Positions 21,961 through 33,616 of a stretch of 64,000 nt of DNA are shown in pieces. Source of the stretch: Timema cristinae (taxonomy: Eukaryota > Arthropoda > Insecta > Phasmatodea > Timematidae); NCBI GenBank assembly GCA_039000515.1, contig JBCFYV010011135.1, positions 19,663,193 through 19,727,192 of the forward strand. Direction: 5' to 3'. How positions within the stretch are numbered: the first letter of the stretch is position 1; each line of letters opens with the position of its first letter. The notes under the pieces are model-generated. The model searched no databases. It had not been told where the DNA came from and was given only the letters and a program-made list of their open reading frames with translations. Both the position numbers and the translations under genes were made by a program.

Positions 21961-22455
21961 TCTATACTTATAAAATAACATGTCTTGACTGACTGACTGA
22001 CTGACTGACTGACTGACTGATTCTTCATCGCCGAGCGCAAACTATCAAGGCTACAATCATGAAATTCGGACTGTATATTCATTTTGTTATGTACCACTAA
22101 GAAAGGATTTTAGAAAATTCCACCCGAAAGGGGTCAAAATAGGGGATGATAATATGTATGATAATATGTATGAAAGTCCGTCATTTTGAAAGTTACATAA
22201 ACAAAATTTTGTATTTCGGTTATTGACGTAAGACAAATAAATACGTGTTTCAGGAATTTTGGAAATTTTATTTAATAAGGGATGAAAAAGGGGGTGAAAG
22301 TTTGTATCGGACTTGCATTATTTTTGATCTGAGGTCAAGTTATGGTCATCAACGTAACGTAATATTTTAAATTAATCTGTAAATACATATGTATATTTTC
22401 GTATTTGTATATAATCAACTTCCACGCGAGCAAAGCCGCGGCAACAGCTATCTAG
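21961..22455 (+). mobile_element. Small non-autonomous Helitron, copy 2
   Basis: Same termini as the copy at 15563: TCTATACTTATAAAATAACA after an A, and CTAG before a T. It is nearly identical through the body, with small indels (for example the missing CACC near 22092 and the loss of one G in the CCGCGG(G) stem). It carries eight full CTGA units against ten in the other copy. High identity implies recent activity of the same source. Confidence 0.87.
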
Positions 22456-23600
22456 TTATCTTTATAAAGATATTAAAAACTAGGTTTTAGCACATAAGTA
22501 ATAAATGTACACTTTATATTACTAAGTCGGCTTAGTGTAAGAAAAAACACTGACCTTAACCCCATACAAATAATATATTATATATTATTATTATTATTAT
22601 TTATTATTACACTAATACAGCTGGAGCAAGTATTACATCTTGTTGCGATTTTTATGTATTCCCTTTTATAAAATAGTTGAATCAAAACAAGTGAAACAGT
22701 TAATCCAAATGAATATAATTATATATCGAAATAATATAACCAGATAAACAAACAAATTGGGGCTGTTTATTGAATAATTCAAATAATATACCTTCGACTG
22801 GTTCAAGCGTAGTTTTGTATCTGATTTACAGGTTAATCGGGTGTGAGATGGGCTCTTTTAAGTGTGTAATATTCACGGCCCAACTTGTCTACTCCTGAGA
22901 ATTTCCGTCATCACACAACCGCAAGACATTTATCAAAGATGACGACACTTTGCCAACAGCGACGTAGATGGCCTTAGCACTTACCACAAAGCGTAATTAT
23001 GTATGCTAGCTAGTGAGGACGGAAAGAGGGTGGTTTTGGTTTTGGGAGGGGAGCCCCATGAAGGGAGGATTAGTGACAAGGTAAACTCTCTCCTTCAACC
23101 GAAGCTTCTTGCGGCTTTCCTTTGGAATCTCTGGTGCTAAGCACCCTGAAGACTCCTCTCCAAGTAACCTTCTTCTTTTACGGACACCTCCTAGACACTG
23201 GGTTGATAATTTCCCCTAAACTCGTCGGTTGAAAGACGCGAAGAAAGACCCAAAGCATGTTAGTGTTATGTTAAGAAGAGGAGCTGTTTTCCTACCCTTT
23301 TTTTTTATCTCCTCCAAGTTTGAGATTAACTCGAAGAAGCTTAGACAAGTAAAACGAGAAAATATTTCATGAGAGTAAACTAGTTGAACCATGCCATTTA
23401 AAGTGTATTTATTCCCTCTTTTTTTTTGTCAGAATAACTTTAGAATATTATTCTCTTCTATATAATAAGTGGCAACTTCATGATACATAAGTAGTTCAAG
23501 GAAATAGGTAATTTTTAGAGCAAAATAATTTATGGAAAATTAAATACGAATGTAAGTATGTATTGAACAATTTTATTATTATTTTATTTTAGAAAATTAT
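22456..23600. other. AT-rich DNA with a balanced-GC island at about 22830-23300
   Basis: No gene seen. The island 22830-23300 stands out from its surroundings (words such as GATGACGACACTTTGCC and CTCTCCAAGTAACC) and has no long open frame or repeat signature. It may be conserved noncoding DNA. Confidence 0.4.
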
Positions 23601-23611
23601 ATTCAGATCGC

Positions 23612-23795
23612 TGTTCAATCGTGGTAGTTGTAATCAAGGTGGTTTTCAAAATAGTTTTTCCCTCTCTCTACAAGTAAATGCGTATACACTTCCTTCTAAT
23701 TCAACTTCCCTATTTTATATCACAGCAGAGTAAATAGTGTTTAAGGGTATTACCCAAACGTTTATTAGGACGCACTTTGAAAAAAAAAAATCAAC
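23612..23795 (+). mobile_element. SINE group C, 3' part, decayed
   Basis: GTTCAATCGTGGTAG, GGTGGTTTTCAAAATAG, CCCTCTCTCTACAAGTAAAT and CACTTCCTTCTAATTC are recognisable. The decayed tail is TTACCCAAACG and TTATTAGGACGC. Confidence 0.6.
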
Positions 23796-23811
23796 AACTC
23801 ACGTCAGTGTT

Positions 23812-24105
23812 CAAATGGTCTTAGACATCACTCTCACATTAGACTGAATTTCTGATGATGGAAAGATTGGGGTTCAAATCCTGTTCGGGCGTAATGAGGC
23901 AAGTTTCTCCAATATGATTCTCCACTCACTCTATATATATCTATATATATCATTCTCTCTCTCTCTCTCTCTCAATCTTTAACTACGCTATTCTTGATCC
24001 ACTTTCTCCAGATTTAAGCCTCTCTAATATCTTATGGCATATTAGCGTGATTGGCACATATTAATATAATCCGAACGCTTGGAAAGTCGCAGGTCTTTAA
24101 GAAAG
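23812..24105 (+). mobile_element. SINE group C, decayed, with internal microsatellite growth
   Basis: GGTCTTAGACATCACTCTCA, GATGATGGAAAGATTGG and GGTTCAAATCCTG (B box) are followed by CTCCAATATGATTCTCCAC. The normal CTCTCCCTCC position has grown into TATATA plus about ten CT pairs at 23955-23975. Tail: TAGCGTGATTGG and ATAATCCGAACG. Confidence 0.65.
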
Positions 24106-24382
24106 AGTATTCAATATGGAATATAATGAACACACGAGATAACAAACAAAAGAGATCTGTAAGGTAGAGAATGGAGAAATATAATATAAATCAGAGAGCA
24201 AATTATGTTGCATAATAATGCACAAAGATATAAAAATGTCAGCCCAGTTTAGACAAAAGTAGAGAGATGCAGTGATGATATTTCAAGATTAATGACCTAA
24301 TGAATAAATGCAATGGGTTTATCTTTCCGTGTGCCCTCAAAGTTTCCCCAATGTATCTCTACAAAATAATGCATTCATACTT

Positions 24383-24657
24383 ATTATTATTAGCACCGCG
24401 TCTTACTACCCGTTCGGGTTATACGCACTTACGCTAATGTGTAATGTAGGGTGATTGTGAGATGAAATGAAGGACCTACAGTTTAACGTGGAATCCGAAC
24501 CACGGTGGCGGCCTGGCATTCCCCACATGCACAAGATGTCTTGTCAGAGGTGAAGGAAGGGTTTGGCAGTCATATAAATCTTTGCCGGGACCGAGGATTG
24601 AACCCCGGCCGCCAGCATAGAAGTTGACACCTTACCCCTAGACCACCAGGTCATCCC
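24383..24657 (-). mobile_element. SINE group B (short subfamily), full length with perfect TSD
   Basis: Flanked by GCATTCATACTT at 24371-24382 and 24658-24669, a perfect 12-bp target-site duplication. In reverse it reads tail TTAGCACCGCGTCTTACTAC, CCGTTCGGGTTATACGC, the body, B-box complement GGATTGAACCCCGGCC and head complement TAGACCACCAGGTCA. One of the youngest-looking insertions. Confidence 0.96.
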
Positions 24658-24669
24658 GCATTCATACTT

Positions 24670-25500
24670 GCTCTAAAGTGCACACCTCACACTTTGGGCC
24701 AATACGTTTGTAGCCATAACACCCGCATCAGTTGGCACGCACACTAAACGGCAAGATCGTATGTTCTGGTTTACTAGCAGTGGATACCCAGTGGTAAGCA
24801 CTTAGGATGATTTTATTCTTAAAGTACTTTCTCTGCAAATTTGGGTACAATATTACTATATTATTCTTTTTTCATCATAATCCGAATTTTCGGATAGCCT
24901 TGAGAAGTAGTAATACTCAGTTTGGTAGAACAATTAGGGTTTAATGTATTTGTGAAAAAGACCCTTAACAGACATAACTCACTACCAGTACATGGTATTG
25001 TTACTTTGAAACATCGATCTCCACATATTTCACCCTAACCATCTAAACACCCACCACATATGTGGTCACGTATTGTGTCATAATACTTACGATAGTCTCT
25101 TGTTCATGGGTGTTGTAGATATTAGCTTTGCGGTTATTATTTTGCGGCAATGGATTTGACCATTGGTTTTCAAAGAAGTGTGTTTTATGTTTAGGATTTA
25201 CTTTGCCTCATTACCTGTATTTAGTTAGCTATATTTAGTAGAATATGTTTGGTTAGGTTGTGTTAAGTTAATTTCGACACATAACAATAATTTGTCGTGG
25301 CTGAAAATTCCATCAAGTTCTTATGTTCTATTTTGTTGGTGACAGGACTGTCAGAGTTTTAATCTCGAGCAAGTATACACAGGGATTTTTTTTTTTAATT
25401 TCCAGTGCATTAGTCAGGGCATATTTATCTTAAATTCTATAATTCTAATGAATTGTTATAGGGAGAGAGAAAAATAAATAAATAAATAAAAAATAATACT
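24670..25500. other. Sequence without recognisable genes
   Basis: A short GGTTAGGTTGTGTTA telomere-like word occurs near 25252. Nothing else is recognisable. Confidence 0.45.
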
Positions 25501-25509
25501 CAGTATAAA

Positions 25510-25640
25510 TATTAATAGGTGAGTGCAAATAAAGAAAACCAAATAAAATATTAAGAGAAAAACCAACCCTTTTTAACCCAGTTTAGATTTGAACTATGGA
25601 GTCTCGTGTCAGTATGCTATCACCAGACGTATCATAATTC
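25510..25640 (-). mobile_element. SINE group C, decayed head-side fragment
   Basis: AAAAACCAACCC, CCCAGTTTAGATTTGAACTA (altered B-box complement) and GTGTCAGTATGCTA are in the expected reverse order. Low similarity. Confidence 0.4.
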
Positions 25641-26261
25641 CCTGAAAATGCACAATTATAAGCCATAGGCTACTCATACTAATACTACTATTCTTACTAA
25701 TACTTAATACTAATCTTATAACTGAGCACACCCCAAGTAAGACGATGTTGTTAAAACAAACGACACACCAGAATGTCGCTCAAAAACATAATTACCAACT
25801 TAACAAATCAGAGTGAGTTGCGGCTCAAAACTACCACCAAGACAAAACGAGTTAAGGGGAAGGTATAAATCCCGCAAAAAAATGTTTTTCTCTCTTTTTT
25901 GAAAGACATTAACATTCCAAGAATGGACTGAAAGTCCTTAGCATAGTTAAAAGAGTTGAGTTAAATAATATGCGAGGACAAACTAGATTGCTAAGCGTTA
26001 CGTCAAATAAATGAGTTATACTTTAGTGAGCAGGAAATTCAGGAAATACACTTAAAGGAAAGGAGCTTGATATTTTAACTATTAAATAGTTTCATATACA
26101 AAAAAAAAGTTTAAGTTTAATAAAAAAACTGTTTTAAGGGACAGAAATTAATCTAGATTAAGTCAAATAATTATATAATTTAGATAATTAATATAGACGA
26201 CCTTTAAATTTAAAGGAGTGAAAACGTCTAATTACGTTTTTTAAATGAATCTACCTAGCTC
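25641..26261. other. AT-rich sequence, no gene seen
   Basis: Nothing recognisable. Confidence 0.45.
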
Positions 26262-26550
26262 AAAATATGGAAAAATTAATGAGGTGGACTGGATAATACC
26301 TGCACAAAATAGGAAGATAATTTAGTGAGGTGGACTGGATATAACTAGTTCAAGATGATATAGGTTGTAATGAGTTTGACTGGATATAGCTAGCTCAAAA
26401 TATGGAAAGGGTGTAATGAGTGGACTGGATAAACTAGTTAATATATATATGAGAGAGAGGAGGAGAGAGTGTGTGTGATAGTTTGATGGTAGAACTAGTA
26501 AATTGGAACGGGGTAATTTGGTGGACTGGATAGAACAATACTAAGCTAGG
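26262..26550. repeat. ~46-bp minisatellite family, locus 3
   Basis: GAGGTGGACTGGAT recurs at 26281, 26327, about 26372 and about 26418, a period of 45-46, with AACTAGCTCAAGATA between. A (TA)/(GA)/(GT) microsatellite at about 26442-26478 interrupts the array, and a last unit lies near 26519. Confidence 0.85.
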
Positions 26551-26570
26551 TATAGGTGGCGTTCTTTTAG

Positions 26571-27177
26571 AAGTACAGCAATGAACTTTTGAGATCCTAG
26601 TGCCATAGATTAGGTTAGTATATTTTATTATACATTAAATATAATTTATATAAAGTAAATATAGAATATATATTAAAATATAAAACATCTATATAAGTTT
26701 GAATATATATGTCTATACAATAATAATGGTGTATGTAATACATGCTTTATAAGCCAATAAATTCTGTGTATAAGTTGCTATTTATTTGTTTTATTACGAG
26801 TAGTAAGTTAGTTTATATTTAACTGTCTACTGGAATAAATATACTAACAATAATTTATAAAAAAACCAAAAAGAATAAAAAATATACAGCTAATAATTTA
26901 AAATAATCAAATTACACAAAATAATAAAATAAAAGACAAGGATGTAAGAATATTTCGCCAGATAATAAAAAAATATGCATAAATTACCAGAAGTTGTTAA
27001 AATTTCACAAAAATAAGATTAGGTCATACAAATGGAATAAGAGTTGAGCAAAAACTTCAAAGATTAAAAAATGTGCAAATAACATGAGGTGAGTAAATCA
27101 CAAAATAATAAAAAATAAATATACACACAAAAATATTGGGTGAGCATTAATTAAATAATAATACTACTCTACACCGC
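26571..27177. other. Very AT-rich sequence, no gene seen
   Basis: Nothing recognisable. Confidence 0.5.
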
Positions 27178-27392
27178 AAGCTAATAGGTTAGGAATTGGG
27201 AAGGTTAAATATGGAGAAATTGAACCAGCATTAGCTATGAAGAGAGAGATAGATAGAGAGTGAAAAGCATTTAGGGAAAACCTACCCTGTTCACTCGATC
27301 AAGACTCAAACCTTGATTCCCCGTCCTCGGCAATCTAGCTCAACACGAAAATAACGCATTATCTAACTACGTCATCAAGGCGGGTAGTAGTC
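27178..27392 (-). mobile_element. SINE group A, reverse, tail lost
   Basis: GGAATTGGGAAGGTTAAATA begins the body. A GAGAGATAGATAGAGAG run replaces GGAGGGAGAGTGG. The copy then has GACTCAAACCTTGATTCCCC, GTCCTCGGCAATCTAGCTCA and CACGTCATCAAGGCGGG-like head words. The shared hairpin tail is not visible. Confidence 0.75.
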
Positions 27393-27734
27393 ATAAAAGA
27401 ATACAAATACAATATACGAGATAAATAATACTAAATGATTGTATGCTACAGAAAATAGATGTAAAAAAGTAAAGGAAATGTTAAAAATAAACCAAAAAAT
27501 TAATTAGTATAATTTACATAATATAATAAGACGTAAGCTTATTGAGCTAAAGATAATATATAAAAGAAGTTTAGCAAATTACACTTAAGTTCACAAAGCG
27601 TGTAAATGGAATAATTAATAGAAGATGAACGAACGCAAGTGATTTCAGTAGCGATGTAATTTCTAACGTTTACAAGATGGAAAACAGTTCCCCTGAACTT
27701 GGAAAACCGCTCTAGCAACATCGCCGTGGAATGT
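27393..27734. other. AT-rich sequence, no gene seen
   Basis: Nothing recognisable. Confidence 0.45.
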
Positions 27735-27985
27735 GATGCTACAATATAACCCTCGGCATACATTCCCCCTTCCAACCCCCTTCCAACCCCCTTCCAACCG
27801 CTTCCAGCCACATTTCCTCTTCCGTGTGATGTCATACGCAGACGTCAACCCTATCCCCAGATGGTGCCACTCTGTGACTACTTTCAGGGACACACACCCC
27901 CCTTCACCCACACTACTACCCTTACAGTTTCTACCCTTATTTCGTCTCATCTTCATTTCTCATTCCTCTCAGATTCAACTCAACT
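27735..27985. other. C/T-rich block with an 11-bp tandem repeat
   Basis: About four CCCCCTTCCAA units at roughly 27763-27805, followed by pyrimidine-rich, CG-containing sequence. Overlapping open frames of 96-98 codons exist on both strands but are proline- or glycine-rich by composition and lack any domain. Confidence 0.6.
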
Positions 27986-28535
27986 TAATGCATTGTGTAA
28001 CACCTAACTTCAGACGATGCTAACTTTATACAAAGAAGCGTATCGAACAAAGAAGGGTATTCACATCGGTGGTCGTATAGTCTCAGACGTTAGACTCACA
28101 ATGCACAAAGTTACCATTAAAGAGGGGAAGTGAGGAAGATTCGGAAGCATTGTCCCCGATAATCCTTCTGGTTTTTTCCATTGGACATTATGTTTTATTC
28201 AAGTTGAATAACTGGCTCAGGCTATATATATATATATCTAACGACGATTGTTGAGTAAGGATGAGTAAAAATAATCATATAAAATATATTGTTAGTAGAC
28301 TATAGAGAGATATGATTCCCAGCATTCTCAGCACAATTAAAAAATTTTTTGTTTTCTAGACATAAAATACACTTGTACACTGGTGAGAACAACGTGTGGT
28401 TATTGTGGATTTCCTCTCCTCTATACACAATAATGCAGGCACATTTTCTTTTCAATCATCCTTAGTTATTGGAAAGTACTTTTAAAATGACAGCTGCAAG
28501 AGATAGTCGAATCCGTGTCATTTGTAATTGGATTC
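27986..28535. other. Sequence without recognisable genes
   Basis: Includes a short (TA)n at about 28226. Nothing else is recognisable. Confidence 0.45.
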
Positions 28536-28848
28536 GGGTGACCTGGTGTTCTAGAGGTAAGGTGTCAGACTTCTGTGCTGGCGGCCGGGGTTCAATCCTC
28601 GGTCCCGGCAAAGATTTATCTGATACCAAACCCTTCCTTCACCTCTGGCAAGACATCTTGTGAATGTGGGGAATGCCAGGCCGCCCCGTGGTTCGGATTC
28701 CACATTAAACTGTAGGTCCTTCATTTCATCTCACAATCACCCTACCATTACACATTAGCGTAAGTGCGTATAACCCGAACGGGTAGTAAGACGCGGTGCT
28801 AATAATAATAATAATAATTAATAATATATAATAATAATATAATAATAA
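28536..28848 (+). mobile_element. SINE group B (short subfamily), full length with TSD
   Basis: TAATTGGATT at 28525-28534 and 28849-28858 is a 10-bp target-site duplication. Head GGGTGACCTGGTGTTCTAGA, B box GGGGTTCAATCCTCGG, body, tail AACCCGAACGGGTAGTAAG, then a long (TAA)n tail. The RNA polymerase III A- and B-box positions are intact. Confidence 0.95.
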
Positions 28849-28859
28849 TAATTGGATTA

Positions 28860-29036
28860 TTTAATCCATCTGCAATTTTTTTCTTATAAATTGTCGTATA
28901 CACACCACAAAATATATTTAAACTAATTAATCCTATTCATCGCTCCTGAGTTTTGTATTAATTATCTAATCAATATCTTTTTAAAAACCTAATGATTAAG
29001 TATTTAATTTTTATCATCGTGTTTTAAAACCACTTG
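28860..29036. other. AT-rich sequence, no gene seen
   Basis: Nothing recognisable. Confidence 0.4.
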
Positions 29037-29039
29037 GTT

Positions 29040-29266
29040 TATTCGCCTAGTTAATAATTGTATTAATGGTTCTAATGATTAGGATGGTTATATTTGTAAG
29101 AAGCGTGCCCGCATTTGCAATGGAAGGGGAGTGAAATAAAAAAGGAAAAACCACTAGTTCTTTATTACACCTGACCAAGATTCGAACCACTATTTCCCAG
29201 CCATCGGCAGCCGAGTTTACTCAGAGTATCTTACCTTAGACAATGCGACCACTGAAGCGGGTTATT
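29040..29266 (-). mobile_element. SINE group C, reverse
   Basis: AATGATTAGGATGGTTATAT, CATTTGCAATGGAAGGGGAG, AAAAACCACTAGTTC and GATTCGAACCACTATTTCCC (B-box complement). GACAATGCGACCACTGAAGC and GGGTT end the head. The tail is missing. Confidence 0.75.
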
Positions 29267-31147
29267 AAATAATTAATTTAATCCCTATAAAATGTGGTAA
29301 TTCCAAAATTAATTGCCAATAATCTTGAACAATGAGAATAAATAACCTGTGCAGTCTTATTTTGTATACAAATGTATATTACAAATGTTACTGTAGATAT
29401 AAATGATTAAAAAACTTCACATTCCTTTAACAGCGCTTTGTAGAATTGGATGGTATATGTTTATTTATTAACTATTTATTAATAATAAAGTTTTAGGAGG
29501 AGGGTATTAATGATCTAACTGTACTAAATTTTAAGTTGTCCCAGAAAACAATGGTGATCATAAATTGGCAACGATCTTACGTCTATTCTTTATATGTTCA
29601 CGTCGGTCAACTTGAATTATATTTAAAAAAATACATTGACCCCTAAATATAATATTTAATGTATCTCCATCTACGTAGATTTTAACGAAAAATATGAAAC
29701 CACTTATTATGTAGCGTACTTGTTTAATTAATGTATATATAATCTAGGAAATATTTAATATCTAAAAAATCATGTTACTTTGTCACACACTAATGATATT
29801 TAATTGTTTTTATAATTTGTTTAGTGATAATACTCCATATTGTGAGTTGGTCCAAATTTTTAATAAAAGTGGGATGAATCCAATATTTTATATTTTTTTA
29901 GATAATATTAAATAGTTTCTTATTTCAAAATATTTATTTGATAGTTTATTTGTTTTATTCTGTTTAATGTGCAAGCTTATAGTTTTTACCATCAAGCAAT
30001 CTACTATGGCCCCTTTCATTAGCTGCAACATGTTGGAAATTATTTCAGGTTTACTAAAGTGATCATTCACATTAAAAGATAACCCATTGGTTAGTATGTA
30101 GTTATTAACAAACCAACTGTAGTATTGATTGTATATTTAAACAATTAGCCACAGCCTAACGAATAACAATTATGTTTTTATAAATAAAGTATTTTATATC
30201 TCCACCAGTATCAATACACTTAATATTATATCTGATGGAACTGAATGACTCTGTAGGGAAACAGAGTTGCCATTCTCTTGTTTTTATCACGTCAATCTTA
30301 TCTTAAATAAAGGACAAGTTTCGCAACACTGGTTCATCGATGTTGCCAATAGCTCCGTCTTACCCAACAAACAACCTTTATGCATAACTGAAAGCGAGGA
30401 GATTTTGCAACAGTTAACTAAGAGAAAGTGAAGCTAAAGGTTTTCTCCGTAATACCAACAGTTCCCTTAGTGAATATAATTTGGGTGTAGTGTTTTCAAA
30501 TCCTAGTGAGTGTATTAACTTCCAAACAACTGGCAACCTTGATGGAAGGGATTCTTATATAAGTCAGTGCCTTAAAGTGGTGAAGTTTGGAACCATATTT
30601 TTAAAATTTCAAATAAACTTATATACTTTCGGCCTTTTTTTAAAAAACGTGTTTCTTTAGTGTAAGCACTGTATGACAGATGTTAAGGCCCTTTATTTTA
30701 TGTTACAGCAACATTTCCCCAAATTTTCATTATCCAATTACAACGTCCCACTTTAATAATCTGTTCCGTTAAGACCAACGAGCGTTAAGAGTGGCTCTAA
30801 TACTGTCATTAAAGAGTAAAGAAGAAGGGAGATCTTTCGTTACGACTGTTTTAAATTATTTTAAAACTACGAGAGCGTAATCACTAATAAGAATATATTT
30901 AAAATCATCAAACTTCATTTTAATCGAATTGATGTCGAATTGAAAGGAAACAATTAAGTTGGTTTATAAAGCTTAACTACCGTAATTGTTCATATACTGG
31001 TAGAATATATAATTATTTATAATTTAAAATATTGAGAGACAATCGCATTATCGGAAATCTTTTAGCTCTAGATAAAGTAGGATATTGATTTTTTTGGTGT
31101 ATAAACATGACTTTATTATTTCTTAGTGTAATCCTCTCTATATACCT
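29267..31147. other. AT-rich sequence, no gene seen
   Basis: Around 30220-30600 the composition is less AT-rich, but no domain or repeat is recognised. Small open frames here are unsupported. Confidence 0.45.
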
Positions 31148-32270
31148 GGTGACCTGGTGGTCTAGGGGTAAGCTGTCAGAATTTCTGTGATGGGAAGTGG
31201 CGGCTCGTTTATAGGCACTGCGGAACTACAGCAACCCCATATTTCCTCTTGATATTATCGATAATATTTAATATAATGAGTCCCTTTTTCATTAATTATT
31301 TCTTTATTTATGTAGTACAATATATCTCTTAAGCTTAATGTCAGTACTTCAATAGCCATCCCTATTTTATGAAAAATATACATAAATCTTTATAAGGAAT
31401 TGTGTACCTCACAGAGCCAGCGACGTGGTATTTAACTGTTGTGTACATGCACACACAGGAAAAAAATCGGGAAGAAGGCAGGACTGTCAGGTAGAGAGAG
31501 CACTGTTGCTCTCGCAGTTCCAGCTCTGGCGTAATGGTGGAAGGAATTTTTTTTTACTCAGCGTGTGTTGTGCTTAAAAACCGTGTACCATATTCTTGAA
31601 TGTTATAAAGTGTAGAAGCGTGTAGGATTAGATTATTATTCTGATTCCAGCTATTCTATTTGATTTTTTTTTTCGGTCATTTTATTTATCAGAAAGAATA
31701 AATGCGCTTGCAGTACTTTCAATGGGGAAAAATTTCCTCAATTGTCATCCAGAGTTCAAGGAGAGAATTATTGAACTTTTGCGCAAATTAAAACAATAAG
31801 AATGGATTTCTGTTTTAAATGAATAGATCAAGCATGAACTGTAACAATTTAAGATAAAGAAAGTAAAAAATGTGTAATTTTTTTAAAGATGTTATCAACT
31901 ATCATGAATAAATTTTCTTTTTACACATGTTTATTTCCTTTTACACAATTTTAAAACAAAGGCTAAAGAATTTCCTGAGCAGTACCCCCACTAATTTTAG
32001 TTACGATCCACCCCTGGTGATGGGTGTCCGGGCTTCAATCCTAGGTCACAGCATGGATTTATTTGATTACCAAACCCTTCCTTCACCTCTGACAAGACGT
32101 GTATTAATCCCAACTTGTGAATATATGGGATTTCAGGCCTCCACCGTGGTTCGGAGCCCACGTTAAACTGTAGGTCCTCCATTTCATCTCACAATCACCC
32201 TACCATTACACATGACCGTAAGTGCGTACAAACTGAACGGGTAGTAAGACCTGGTGCCAACAACAACAAC
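31148..32270 (+). mobile_element. SINE group B (long subfamily), split by a hAT-like element
   Basis: The head GGTGACCTGGTGGTCTAGGG runs to 31194. The SINE resumes at 32017/32025 with TGTCCGGGCTTCAATCC, contains the long-subfamily GTGTATTAATCCCAA segment and ends in a degenerate tail AACTGAACGGGTAGTAAG with (CAA)n. The interruption occupies 31195-32016. The SINE therefore predates the insertion. Confidence 0.92.
31195..32016. mobile_element. Non-autonomous hAT-like DNA transposon, 822 bp
   Basis: Flanked by an exact 8-bp duplication GTGATGGG (31187-31194 and 32017-32024), the hallmark size for hAT elements. The left end AAGTGGCGGCTCGT and the right end ACGATCCACCCCTG form an imperfect terminal inverted repeat (complement CAGGGGTGGATCGT) of the CAGNGGCGG hAT type. 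No transposase domain can be read. The interior is AT-rich with a C-rich patch at about 31410-31540. Because the interrupted SINE is known, both boundaries are exact. Confidence 0.9.
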
Positions 32271-32410
32271 GTAAATGCCTGGAGATAAGGATGATACAAA
32301 TTTGATGGATTTAATTCTAACTCAGTATCAAAATATGTCATAGTCTAACCTCTATGTGAAATATTGATTTAACTTTTGAGTACTTTATTCAGTTTAATTT
32401 ATAGACGATC

Positions 32411-32677
32411 GGTGACCTGGCAGTCTAGGGGTAAGGTGTCAGACTTCTGTGCTGGTGGCCGGGGTTCAATCCTCGGTCCCGGCACAGATTTATCTGATTA
32501 CCGAACCCCTGCTTCACCTCTAACAAGACATCTTGTGAATGTGGGGAGTGCCAGGTCTCCACCGTGGTTCAGATTCCACGTTAAACTGTAGGGCCTTCAT
32601 TTCATCTCACAATCACCCTACCTTTACACATTAGCGTAAGTGCATATAACCCAAACGGGTAGTAAGACGCGGTGCTA

Positions 32678-32716
<39 letters not shown>
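32411..32716 (+). mobile_element. SINE group B (short subfamily), full length
   Basis: Head GGTGACCTGGCAGTCTAGGG, B box GGGGTTCAATCCTCGG, tail AACCCAAACGGGTAGTAAG and long (TAA)n. Flanks ATAGACGATC (32401-32410) and ATAGAGATC (32717-32725) look like a target-site duplication with a one-base indel. Confidence 0.93.
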
Positions 32717-32719
<3 letters not shown>

Positions 32720-33530
32720 GAGATCGATTATAGAAGATGCGGAATTTTTAATATGTTGAATGATAAGATCACACTTAAAATAGATAATTAGAGCTTGTTT
32801 AAATGCTAATGATCAATGGGTCTTTTCTTAGAAATAATGAGATTAAGATAATAACAGATATTTTAAAATAGATTTTTTCAAAAACTAGGAAAACAAAATT
32901 TTCTTAGAAATGGTTAATTGGTGAGCGTTTTAGGCAATAAATATCAATGTTTTACTGGTTCATATTTTTAAAATTATAAAATAATTTTATGATTTATTAA
33001 AGGATTATGTATAAAACCTGTGTATTAATTAGAGCAATATTTACTCTCTCAATATTTTTTGTTTATAACGTGTTTTGAGAACATCTATTGTGCAGTCTCA
33101 CCACCACAAAATAGAACTTTATTGCCACTGTAATCGTAATAGATATATTTTGATAGAAAAAAATGTCTAGTATGAAAAAATTAGAGACATTTAAAAATAA
33201 AAAGCCGACTAAAAAATTAATCGGATTTTCATGGAAATATTTTTATTCTATATTTTTTAGCAAGGATAAAAATAGTAATTCTTTTAAAAATAAATATTCA
33301 GTCGATCATTGAACATAATAACCCATCTCTCAAAAACATATTTCTTAATATAACGTACGAATTGGGTGGAAATTTCAGGGGTGTGTGTAGAGGAGTGTTA
33401 TATAAAAGCTCCTTTGCAATTCCCTCAGCAAAGCTCCCAAAGCTCTAGGTTTATTTCCATAGAGAAGTGACAGATTATCGTAGGACATAGGGTGTGAGGC
33501 AAAGGCTCGTGTCCAAAGCTCTTGGTTTGG
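32717..33530. other. AT-rich sequence, no gene seen
   Basis: Nothing recognisable. Composition becomes more balanced from about 33360. Confidence 0.45.
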
Positions 33531-33616
33531 AAGGGAAGGGGGGGGGGGGTTTGGTAGTGGAAAGGCTGGTGAGTGGGAGGGTTGGGGGGGTTGTTGAAGG
33601 GGGTCCAGTTGGTTAG
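33531..33616 (+). other. G-rich tract with quadruplex potential
   Basis: Contains a run of 12 or more G at about 33538-33550 plus GGGAGGG, a run of seven G in TTGGGGGGGTT, and GGGGG within about 75 bases on the plus strand. More than four G3+ runs with short loops are available. Confidence 0.8.

Noticed and set aside
27539..28023. Overlapping 96-98 codon frames on both strands
   Set aside because: Proline- or glycine-rich by C/T composition with an 11-bp tandem repeat. No domain.
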